IMG/VR virus record: IMGVR_UViG_3300005734_000003
Location: 1 to 43,386 of that record
DNA length: 43,386 bases
Reading direction: 5' to 3' (one strand)
DNA from: a virus
The translations under genes and the position numbers were made by a program. The notes under the pieces were generated by a model, which was not told the origin of the DNA, searched no databases, and was given only the letters and a program-made list of their open reading frames with translations. Of the stretch, positions 37,415 to 43,386 are shown in pieces. Each line of letters begins with the position of its first letter. Within the stretch, counting starts at the first letter, position 1.

Positions 37415-38630
37415 ACGCGTTGAAATCCCACCAAAACTAATCCCCGTCTTTGCCCCGCCTAGGGGCGAATTGCGTTACAGGGGAGCTTATGGAGGCCGTG
37501 GTTCTGGTAAGTCTTACACCTTCGCTAAGATGGCGGCTATCTGGGGCGCTGTTGAATGCCTGCGCATACTGTGTACTCGTGAGCTACAAAACTCTATCAA
37601 AGAATCATTCCATGCTGAACTGAAGAACGCCATTGCATCTGACCCATGGCTTACCAGTTGCTATGATGTCGGTATTGACTATATTCGCGGCCATAATGGA
37701 ACCGAATTCCTGTTCCGTGGTCTTCGTCACTCGATGGGCGCGATTAAGTCTACCGCGCAGATAGACCTATGTATCGTTGAAGAGGCCGAAGATGTACCGG
37801 AAAGCGCCTGGCTTGATCTTCTGCCCACTATTCGAGCGCCTAAATCTGAGATATGGATAGTATGGAACCCGAAAAAAGACGGCAGTCCTACCGATACTAG
37901 GTTCAAGAAAAACGAACCTAGCCGCTCTAAAATCGTTGCTATGAACTACAACGACAATCCATGGTTCCCCGATGAACTAGAGGAAATGCGTAGGGATCAG
38001 CGAGCCATTATGGAAGACGCTGTTTATCGCCATGTGTGGGAAGGCGCATACCTTAAACACGGTGCCGCGCAGATATTCAGCAAGAAATACGTAATCCAAG
38101 ACTTCGATGCTCAATCAAACTGGGATGGGCCTTACTACGGCATCGACTTTGGTTTCGCCCAAGATCCTACCGCTGCGGTGCGTTGTTGGGTAGCTGATAA
38201 TAGGCTTTATATTGATTATGAAGCTGGCAAAGTGGGGCTAGAGCTCGATGACACTGCCGATTATATAAAAGACCGAGTGCCAGATATAGCGAGTCATGTA
38301 TCAAGGGCAGACTCCGCAAGGCCTGAGTCCATTAGCTACCTTAAGCGTAAAGGTTTGCCAAGGATTGTTGGCGTTGAGAAGGGTAAAGGTAGTGTTGAAG
38401 ATGGCATCGAGTTTATTAAGAGCTTCGAGAAGGTGGTCATTCATACGCGATGTGAGAAGGTGGCCGAGGAGTTCAGCAACTACAGTTACAAGGTTGACAG
38501 GCTGTCAGGCGATATACTGCCCGTGCCTGTCGATGATTGGAACCACTACATTGATGCTCTGCGTTATGCCCTGCAGCCGCTAATGAAGGCGCGGAAAGTC
38601 GCGCCTATTGCGTTTAGTTGGTCGAATTAG
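37404..38630 (+). CDS. terL: Terminase large subunit
   Basis: A 408-residue protein. GTG at 37404 gives MTIKRVEIPPKLIPVFAPPR. The ATPase domain has RGAYGGRGSGKS (Walker A, 30-37), LCIVEEAED (Walker B, about 122-130) and WIVWNPKKDGSPTDTRF (coupling motif). The nuclease domain has YYGIDFGFAQDPTAAVRCWV, ADSARPESISYLKR and DDWNHYIDALRYAL, supplying the three catalytic Asp positions. This is the Terminase_3 (XtmB) family of headful or cos packaging motors. The next rightward virion gene, portal, is displaced by a leftward cassette. Confidence 0.92.
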   Translation: MTIKRVEIPPKLIPVFAPPRGELRYRGAYGGRGSGKSYTFAKMAAIWGAVECLRILCTRELQNSIKESFHAELKNAIASDPWLTSCYDVGIDYIRGHNGTEFLFRGLRHSMGAIKSTAQIDLCIVEEAEDVPESAWLDLLPTIRAPKSEIWIVWNPKKDGSPTDTRFKKNEPSRSKIVAMNYNDNPWFPDELEEMRRDQRAIMEDAVYRHVWEGAYLKHGAAQIFSKKYVIQDFDAQSNWDGPYYGIDFGFAQDPTAAVRCWVADNRLYIDYEAGKVGLELDDTADYIKDRVPDIASHVSRADSARPESISYLKRKGLPRIVGVEKGKGSVEDGIEFIKSFEKVVIHTRCEKVAEEFSNYSYKVDRLSGDILPVPVDDWNHYIDALRYALQPLMKARKVAPIAFSWSN

Positions 38631-38755
38631 TCACCATTGGTGGCACAGATCTCAAGAAGCCTCGCTATGGCAAATCCTCTCTGATCATAATCAAAAAGGT
38701 GCCAGCTTCTATCTATTTCGTCATACGTCATTTTGCTTATGGTTGCTTCATTCAT
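38627..38755 (-). CDS. 42-residue hypothetical protein
   Basis: MNEATISKMTYDEIDRSWHL, FDYDQRGFAIARLLEICATN, GD. Helical acidic product; the stop codon overlaps that of the converging large terminase gene. It is the last gene of the leftward cassette, one base after the stop of the gene before it. Support is mainly from gene packing. Confidence 0.4.
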   Translation of the reverse strand: MNEATISKMTYDEIDRSWHLFDYDQRGFAIARLLEICATNGD

Positions 38756-38756
38756 G

Positions 38757-38960
38757 CTAAATAGCCTCTAATCTTGATCCGTAAAATACAAAGCCGGAGC
38801 TAACTCCAAGCTTTCTCATCTGCTCTTTTGATATACGGACAACCTCTGGGTTGGCGCCATTCTTTGCCTTACGCCAGTATTCTTGGTACTGCAAAATCTC
38901 TTGCTGAACCTTCTCACTAGCCTTTGTCTTTGATAGTGGTTCTTTTTTTTGGTTGGCCAT
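38757..38960 (-). CDS. Small Lys/Glu-rich hypothetical protein
   Basis: A 67-residue product MANQKKEPLSKTKASEKVQQ onward, ending GFVFYGSRLEAI. Highly charged helical N-terminal half, then RISKEQMRKLGVSSGFV. ATG at 38960 is preferred; TTG at 38984 would give a four-base overlap with the preceding stop and eight extra residues. No family recognised. Confidence 0.45.
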   Translation of the reverse strand: MANQKKEPLSKTKASEKVQQEILQYQEYWRKAKNGANPEVVRISKEQMRKLGVSSGFVFYGSRLEAI

Positions 38961-38980
38961 CTCACACACCCATTTATTAG

Positions 38981-39196
38981 TCAAATATCTAAGACACTAG
39001 CCTTTGATTCCTCTAGATATTTTATTAATGAATCTATCTGCTTTATTGAATCACCTACTGCCTCATGTTTATTTTTTCCTACTGCGTTTATAACACCTTT
39101 GAAGCCACGACCAGATGAGTAGTAATCAATCACACCCTCGATCTTAACGCTATCGCGGCTTTCGCCAGGTTTTATGTTTATAGTTAGTTCCATCAT
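38981..39196 (-). CDS. Hypothetical protein
   Basis: A 71-residue protein MMELTINIKPGESRDSVKIE onward, with YYSSGRGFKGVINAVGKNKH and a C-terminal helix (SIKQIDSLIKYLEESKASVL). Beta-strand start with a helical tail; unassigned. AAAGG lies upstream. Confidence 0.45.
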   Translation of the reverse strand: MMELTINIKPGESRDSVKIEGVIDYYSSGRGFKGVINAVGKNKHEAVGDSIKQIDSLIKYLEESKASVLDI

Positions 39197-39220
39197 TGTT
39201 TGTTGCCTTTGTTAGTGGGA

Positions 39221-39508
39221 TTATAGGCTATCCAGGGCTTCTTCAATAGCTTCTCCCAAGCAGCAGCCACCATTGTAGTATTTAACTTCAAAAGATATTG
39301 ATCCATCACTATTTTTACTTGATGTAAAAATATCCTCATAATCGTAAACTTTACTATATTTAATTTCATATACAAGCCCATTAACAATAATAGCCTTTTC
39401 GTAGTAATGATCCTCGAACATATCTATATCTTCTATTTCTGGATCAAACTCAGCCATTGTCTTACCTGTTGGTATTAATTTACCTTTGTAATGTACAGTT
39501 TCGCTCAT
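39221..39508 (-). CDS. Acidic hypothetical protein
   Basis: A 95-residue protein rich in Asp, Glu and Tyr (EFDPEIEDIDMFEDHYYEKA, YSKVYDYEDIF), ending KYYNGGCCLGEAIEEALDSL. The GGCCLGEAI segment with paired Cys and a terminal helix is distinctive. The strong negative charge is compatible with a DNA-mimic or inhibitor role, but this is speculation. It has its own promoter upstream. Confidence 0.5.
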   Translation of the reverse strand: MSETVHYKGKLIPTGKTMAEFDPEIEDIDMFEDHYYEKAIIVNGLVYEIKYSKVYDYEDIFTSSKNSDGSISFEVKYYNGGCCLGEAIEEALDSL

Positions 39509-39543
39509 AATTGTTTCCTCTTAATAAGTATATTCAAACCCAA

Positions 39544-39571
39544 AACATACCACACCCAGCGGGGTTGTAAA
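39544..39571 (-). promoter_or_regulatory. Second leftward promoter of the terminase-portal cassette
   Basis: On the minus strand TTTACA, a 16-base spacer ending TGG, TATGTT, 36 bases before the start of the acidic gene. It lies just after the HTH gene stop and matches the extended -10 style used elsewhere. Confidence 0.5.
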
Positions 39572-39574
39572 GCA

Positions 39575-39736
39575 TTATTTATCTTGCTGCCATAGAGGCC
39601 GCAAAACCCGCCCATCGTGCCACTCACAGCCATAGTCAAGCCATCGGCACACCTGAGTGCGACTAACGCCTATTGAGCGGGAGAAAGCGGCTATGTTGCC
39701 GCTGTGGTTTTGGGTTATGTGTTGTTGGAGGGTCAT
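39575..39736 (-). CDS. Small helix-turn-helix DNA-binding protein (Cro/YdaS-like), paralogue B
   Basis: A 53-residue protein MTLQQHITQNHSGNIAAFSR, SIGVSRTQVCRWLDYGCEWH, DGRVLRPLWQQDK. FSRSIGVSRTQVCRWLDYG is a textbook HTH with recognition helix RTQVCRWLDYG. It aligns over its length with the 57-residue protein at 22538 (MTLQQHI, GNIAAF, QV.RW..YG.EW..G.V.R). The start overlaps the previous stop by four bases. It probably regulates this cassette or the neighbouring promoters. Confidence 0.65.
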   Translation of the reverse strand: MTLQQHITQNHSGNIAAFSRSIGVSRTQVCRWLDYGCEWHDGRVLRPLWQQDK

Positions 39737-39894
39737 AGAGAACCCTCATTATAAGCATTAATCATTTGTGATTTAGTGTAAATCTTCCCGTCCACATTAT
39801 AAGCGTCATTCCCATTAAGCTTAATTTTTAGTTTTGAGTAGTCGCCACCTTTGCTTAATACTGTTTTTTTGATTTCTGTTAGTGAAGTTTTCAT
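39733..39894 (-). CDS. 53-residue hypothetical protein
   Basis: MKTSLTEIKKTVLSKGGDYS, KLKIKLNGNDAYNVDGKIYT, KSQMINAYNEGSL. AAAGGAG lies upstream of ATG. A short helix, two strands and a final helix (SKSQMINAYN-like) resembling small phage proteins associated with antirepressor or anti-CRISPR loci only in size; no assignment made. Coupled to the HTH gene. Confidence 0.5.
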   Translation of the reverse strand: MKTSLTEIKKTVLSKGGDYSKLKIKLNGNDAYNVDGKIYTKSQMINAYNEGSL

Positions 39895-39905
39895 ATTTTC
39901 TCCTT

Positions 39906-40088
39906 TTATGCTACAACTGGTTTGTCTAAATCTGCTAATTTTACAGTGATTCGAGGAGCGCCAAACTCTACGCATTCGACAACCACTACTTTCTCACCAT
40001 CCCACAAGGTTTTTTCTTTTACTATTTCAAATGTGGCTTCTTCGCCTGAGATTGTGCCGTTTAGTACTGTTCCGAATAAGTTAGTCAT
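39906..40088 (-). CDS. 60-residue hypothetical protein
   Basis: MTNLFGTVLNGTISGEEATF onward, ending ITVKLADLDKPVVA. A beta-rich small protein with AAAGGAAAA upstream. First gene of the leftward cassette. It has a GTVLNG...EEATFEIV...VVVVECVEFGAPRI strand pattern; no known family. Confidence 0.5.
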   Translation of the reverse strand: MTNLFGTVLNGTISGEEATFEIVKEKTLWDGEKVVVVECVEFGAPRITVKLADLDKPVVA

Positions 40089-40127
40089 GATGTTTTCCTT
40101 TTTTGTGTGTTGTTAGTTGATGTAGTA

Positions 40128-40155
40128 ATAATACAATACTGTGATAATAAAGCAA
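40128..40155 (-). promoter_or_regulatory. First leftward promoter of the terminase-portal cassette
   Basis: On the minus strand TTGCTT, 16-base spacer, TATTAT, 40 bases upstream of the first cassette start. It shares the intergenic region with the rightward portal promoter. Confidence 0.5.
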
Positions 40156-40180
40156 GCACTAATTTCAATTTATTTTCGTA

Positions 40181-40189
40181 TGATACAAT
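40181..40189 (+). promoter_or_regulatory. Extended -10 promoter before the portal gene
   Basis: TGA directly before TACAAT, 27 bases upstream of the start codon, with only a weak -35 (TTTCAA, 15-base spacing). It would restart rightward transcription after the leftward cassette. Confidence 0.45.
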
Positions 40190-40216
40190 TAACCCAATTA
40201 TCTATAGGGCTATCTA

Positions 40217-41632
40217 ATGAGCGTCGACACTACACATCCAGAATACAAACGTTTTATTAAAGTATGGAAGCGCGTCCGAGACTGCGCAGAGGGCGAACCA
40301 GATATCAAGGCACCTGGCAACCAGACTACCTATTTACCAGCTGAGTTCTCGAATGACAAAGACCGCTATGCTCTATATGTTCAGCGAGCATATTTTCTAG
40401 GCGCTACCAAACAAGCACTTGCGTCAATCGTGGGCATGGTCATGCGTAAGCCTGGTGTTGTTGAGCTGCCGCCTCGTTTAGAGGAGTTGTCAGAGAATAT
40501 AGACGGATCTGAGCGTTCGCTTGATCAAATGTCAAAGTATTCGCTTAATCAGGTTGGTATCGCTGGGCGCATTGGCTACCTTGTTGACTACCCAGTGGCA
40601 CCTACCGGACTAACTAAAGAGCAACAGCGCCTTGGCGGTTATCGTCCGTACATGAAAGCCTACACTGCTGAATCAATCATTAATTGGCGTGAAGAAGTGA
40701 TAGACGGGCGCAACATGCTAACACTAGTTGTGCTTAAAGAGTGCATTGATAGTAACGATAATGACGAGTTCGCGCATGATGTAACCTATCAGTATCGAGT
40801 GCTACGCCTCCGCGACGGCATTTACTCACAGCAGATATACGACGAAGACGGCAATATTGGCGACGAATATCAGCCTCGCCAGAACGGCAATGTCATGGAT
40901 CATATCCCGTTCTACATAGCTGGCTCAGAGAACAACCAGCCTAGCTGTGATATGCCATTGATGTACGAGATCGCCACGTTGGATATTGCGTACTACCAAA
41001 CCACTGCTGACCATCGGGAGAACCTGCACCAGCAAGGGCAGATCACGGTAGGTGTTGCTACTAAGTACGATGCAGCAGAATGGCAAGCAGCAAACCCAGA
41101 CGGGTTCAAGGTTGGCGCTCGTACTGTTACAAACCTCGGCGAGGGCGGCTCTTTTACGTCTGTGTCTGTGCCAGCTATCACTGGTATTAGTACCGAGCTA
41201 GACTATCTGAAAGAAACCATCATTGGAGCAGGTGGCAAGATAATTCAGAAAGGTGGGCAGACTGAGACAGCAGAGGCAACACGGATTAATGCCAGTGCTC
41301 AAAACTCAATGCTTGAGACAGTCGTTGATAATGTGTCCGAGGCGATGGAGTTGTCACTAAAAGAGATGGCCAGATTTATGGGTGAATCTGACGACATCGT
41401 ATTCGAGCTAAACAAAGACTTCTTTGACGAATCACTAGATGCACAAACCATATCGGCAATCACCGGTCTTCAATCACTGAAAACAATCGCCAAAGCTGAC
41501 GCGCGTTATATGCTTCGCCAAGGTCGTATTGGTATTGAAGAAGGACGAACAGATGAAGACATCGACTTGGATATTGCAAATGAAGTAGCACTACCTGACG
41601 AGCCTAGTGAGGCGTCTGCAGGGCCTGAATAG
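40217..41632 (+). CDS. Portal protein (DUF4055 family)
   Basis: A 471-residue protein. MSVDTTHPEYKRFIKVWKRV, DIKAPGNQTTYLPAEFSNDK and YALYVQRAYFLGATKQALAS, then GMVMRKPGVVELP, GIAGRIGYLVDYP and IPFYIAGSENNQPSCDMPLM, match the DUF4055 portal family of siphoviruses. The dodecameric portal is the DNA entry and exit ring and docks the terminase. The C-terminal helices (DLDIANEVALPDEPSEASAG) are acidic. ATG follows TAGGG. It is separated from terminase by the leftward cassette. Confidence 0.88.
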   Translation: MSVDTTHPEYKRFIKVWKRVRDCAEGEPDIKAPGNQTTYLPAEFSNDKDRYALYVQRAYFLGATKQALASIVGMVMRKPGVVELPPRLEELSENIDGSERSLDQMSKYSLNQVGIAGRIGYLVDYPVAPTGLTKEQQRLGGYRPYMKAYTAESIINWREEVIDGRNMLTLVVLKECIDSNDNDEFAHDVTYQYRVLRLRDGIYSQQIYDEDGNIGDEYQPRQNGNVMDHIPFYIAGSENNQPSCDMPLMYEIATLDIAYYQTTADHRENLHQQGQITVGVATKYDAAEWQAANPDGFKVGARTVTNLGEGGSFTSVSVPAITGISTELDYLKETIIGAGGKIIQKGGQTETAEATRINASAQNSMLETVVDNVSEAMELSLKEMARFMGESDDIVFELNKDFFDESLDAQTISAITGLQSLKTIAKADARYMLRQGRIGIEEGRTDEDIDLDIANEVALPDEPSEASAGPE

Positions 41633-41635
41633 CTG

Positions 41636-41644
41636 TGGTATTAT
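41636..41644 (+). promoter_or_regulatory. Extended -10 promoter before the scaffold gene
   Basis: TGG directly before TATTAT, 54 bases upstream of the start codon, no clear -35. It matches the TGG-TANNAT form of the small terminase and major tail promoters. Confidence 0.35.
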
Positions 41645-41698
41645 TAGCGCATAAGACATGGCAGGTGCTATGTCAAGCATTATTTATCAGGGGATAAA

Positions 41699-42349
41699 AT
41701 GCCGATTCAAGTTGAGCATGAAGGTAATACTATTACAGTTTTTACCGAATCAGAAGTTAACGAAAAGATTGAAGCAGAAGTCAAAGGCTTAAAGATTACA
41801 AACGAGAATCTAAAGGCTGAAAAGACAGAAGCGATTGAGAAAGCGCGAGAAGCTAAAGAGCAAGTACTCGCTGCAGAAGAAGCCAAGGCAAAAGCTGAGG
41901 GTAACACAGAAGAGCTTAAACGCATTTCTGATCAGCGCGAACAGGAAGCTATGGCGAAACTAAACGAATTTAAGAGCACGATCCAAGCTGAGAAAGTTAC
42001 TAACATGCTCAGTCAGGTGGTTGACTCAGTTGGCGCAAGTGGCCAGCTTAAAGAAGATTTACGAGACTTGCTTAAGTCACGTTTTGAGTTCGGATATGAC
42101 ATGGATACCCATTCGGCTACGGTTAAAGGCGATGGAGTTCAATCATTAGACGACCTATTAAAAGTCGTTAAGGAAAGCGGGCGTTATGATGCCTACTTGC
42201 CAGGCGACGGTTCCTCAGGCGGGGGTTCGCTAGGGAACAATGGAGCGGGTGTCTCTACTAAAAAACCAAGTGAAATGACGAGCGCAGAGCGCATTGAATT
42301 TAAACAGCGAGACCCAGAAGGCTTTAAAAAGGCTTTCTTTAACTCCTAA
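41699..42349 (+). CDS. Capsid scaffolding protein
   Basis: A 216-residue protein with a long charged coiled coil (about residues 20-105: EVNEKIEAEVKGLKITNENL, KAEGNTEELKRISDQREQEA), a Gly/Ser-rich linker (GDGSSGGGSLGNNGAG) and a short C-terminal helix region (TSAERIEFKQRDPEGFKKAF) that probably contacts the coat. The position directly before the major capsid gene, the low complexity and the helix content identify a scaffold. No protease domain was seen. Confidence 0.85.
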   Translation: MPIQVEHEGNTITVFTESEVNEKIEAEVKGLKITNENLKAEKTEAIEKAREAKEQVLAAEEAKAKAEGNTEELKRISDQREQEAMAKLNEFKSTIQAEKVTNMLSQVVDSVGASGQLKEDLRDLLKSRFEFGYDMDTHSATVKGDGVQSLDDLLKVVKESGRYDAYLPGDGSSGGGSLGNNGAGVSTKKPSEMTSAERIEFKQRDPEGFKKAFFNS

Positions 42350-42358
42350 GGAACTAAA

Positions 42359-43372
42359 ATGGCAACAACTCAATTAACAGACGTACAATTTGACCCAGAT
42401 GTTTACGCATCATACTTGCGTGAAGATCATCCAGACCGTAACGCCTATTCTAAATCAGGCGTAGCTATCACCAACGCATTGCTAAACGCACGCGCAGCTG
42501 GCGAAGGTGATATCACATCTATCCCGTACTGGAAAGACTTGTCCTATTCTAATGAGAATATTTCAAGTGACGATCCGGCTTCTGCGGCTACTCCAGATAA
42601 GATCTCAACTGGCAAGATGGTTGCGCGTAACGTGCACATTAACAACGCGTGGCAAACTGCAAACTTAGTAGCAGAAGTGTTAGGCACAGAAGATCCAATG
42701 CGCGCCATCCAAGCACGTACTAGCTCTTACTGGGAAAACCGTTTTGAAGCACGCTTGATCGGTATCACTACCGGCCTGTTCTTAGAGAATGAAGGCGGCT
42801 CTCAAGATATGATTCACGACATCTCGTTAGAGACCACTGTTGGTCAGACCGCGGCTAACCTGTTTAACTTCGGTGCATTCGTTGACGCGCGTGCGACCAT
42901 GGGCGAATCAGCAGACGAGCTAGCATTAATCGCTGTTCACCCAGACGTTAAAACAACCATGATCAAAGAGAATCAGATTGATTACATTCAGGATTCAGTG
43001 ACTGGTGTTTTAATCCCGACCTACAACGGCGTTCGCGTTATCGAAGATAAGAAACTGCCAGTTATCGCTGGTACAACTTCTGGTTTCCGCTACGTGTCTG
43101 TGCTGTACAAAACTGGCGTGTTCGGTTATGGTGAAGCCATGGCTAAGCGCCCTGTGGCTGTTGAGTACGACGAGCTGGCTGGTAACGGTGCAGGTATCGA
43201 GACTCTAGTAGAACGCAAGCAATGGTTGATTCATCCAGAAGGTTACAAATGGAATGAAGATACCGTAGTTGGCGATTCTCCAACTGTTGCAGAATGCGCG
43301 AACCCAGACAACTGGACTCGTGTATTTGAGCGTGAAAATGTTGGTATTGCTTTCTTAGTAACCAACGGTTAA
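42359..43372 (+). CDS. Major capsid protein
   Basis: A 337-residue protein directly after the scaffold gene, with an AAGGAA ribosome site. MATTQLTDVQFDPDVYASYL, the ITSIPYWKDLS segment, VHINNAWQTANLVAEVLGTE, DPMRAIQARTSSYWENRFEA and a C-terminal ETLVERKQWLIHPEGYKWNE are typical of a large phage coat family (HK97 fold, non-cleaved type with separate scaffold). Codon use is the most biased in the window, as expected for the most abundant protein. Confidence 0.9.
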   Translation: MATTQLTDVQFDPDVYASYLREDHPDRNAYSKSGVAITNALLNARAAGEGDITSIPYWKDLSYSNENISSDDPASAATPDKISTGKMVARNVHINNAWQTANLVAEVLGTEDPMRAIQARTSSYWENRFEARLIGITTGLFLENEGGSQDMIHDISLETTVGQTAANLFNFGAFVDARATMGESADELALIAVHPDVKTTMIKENQIDYIQDSVTGVLIPTYNGVRVIEDKKLPVIAGTTSGFRYVSVLYKTGVFGYGEAMAKRPVAVEYDELAGNGAGIETLVERKQWLIHPEGYKWNEDTVVGDSPTVAECANPDNWTRVFERENVGIAFLVTNG

Positions 43373-43378
43373 TAACCG

Positions 43379-43386
43379 AGGCGGGG
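43379..43386 (+). terminator. Left half of the post-capsid hairpin at the window edge
   Basis: AGGCGGGG, seven bases after the capsid stop, is complementary to CCCGCCT at positions 1-7. The stem is completed only if the ends are joined. Confidence 0.5.

Noticed and set aside
39193-39387. 64-residue leftward frame
   Set aside because: It lies out of frame inside the better-supported acidic gene at 39221-39508.
1-43386. Temperate phage or prophage
   Set aside because: No integrase, excisionase, CI-like repressor, partition gene or att-like repeat was found; the small HTH proteins alone are not evidence of lysogeny.

Overview
The window looks like the complete, circularly permuted genome of a tailed dsDNA phage with a long non-contractile tail (siphovirus morphology) that infects a Gram-negative, probably gammaproteobacterial, host. 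Reasons: a full set of packaging, head, connector and tail genes in normal siphovirus order; a nested spanin pair and a phage-encoded outer-membrane beta-barrel, both of which need a Gram-negative envelope; and window ends that pair into one hairpin just after the major capsid gene, so last and first base appear contiguous. I see no integrase, excisionase, CI-like repressor or plasmid partition gene, so a lytic life style is the simplest reading. No tRNA, rRNA, CRISPR array or insertion sequence was recognised.

Layout. Read around the circle: small and large terminase (36.99-38.63 kb); a leftward cassette of small genes (38.63-40.09 kb) sitting between terminase and portal; portal, scaffold and major capsid (40.2-43.4 kb); then, from base 1, small head proteins, connectors, a block of small accessory genes with its own promoter (2.0-4.0 kb), a minor head protein, an HslV-like N-terminal-threonine hydrolase, tail completion and terminator proteins, major tail protein, a frameshifted pair of tail chaperones, tape measure, distal tail protein with a large inserted domain, hub, tail-tip protein and two fibre proteins (to 16.7 kb). 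A lysis region follows (16.75-18.1 kb). A leftward row of small genes (18.1-19.8 kb) faces a rightward row of small early-type genes (20.2-22.7 kb) across a divergent control region. The leftward operon 27.8-23.1 kb holds a recombination and replication module (Sak4-like ATPase, SSB, YqaJ-type exonuclease, SF2 helicase, VRR-NUC-like nuclease). Divergent from it is a primase-polymerase/helicase (28.0-30.3 kb), followed by an AT-rich, repeat-filled candidate replication origin (30.27-30.7 kb) and a rightward accessory region (30.7-36.9 kb) with a lipoprotein, an outer-membrane barrel, an RMF-like protein and a zinc-ribbon metallophosphoesterase-like protein.

Regulation. Several intergenic regions share one promoter style: a -35 of TTGNNN type, a 16-18 base spacer and an extended -10 (TGN directly before TANNNT). 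At least three of them drive nothing but a short structured RNA that ends in a strong intrinsic terminator (19859-19950, 19957-20081, 32677-32781), and a fourth crosses the candidate origin (30270-30476). One short RNA carries an 11-base perfect Shine-Dalgarno sequence without a usable start codon; two others expose C/U-rich stretches complementary to Shine-Dalgarno sequences. These promoter-RNA-terminator modules are the part of the window least explained by known phage gene families and the best candidate for an undescribed system.

All functional calls rest on reading motifs, gene order and codon context by eye; no database or structure search was run.
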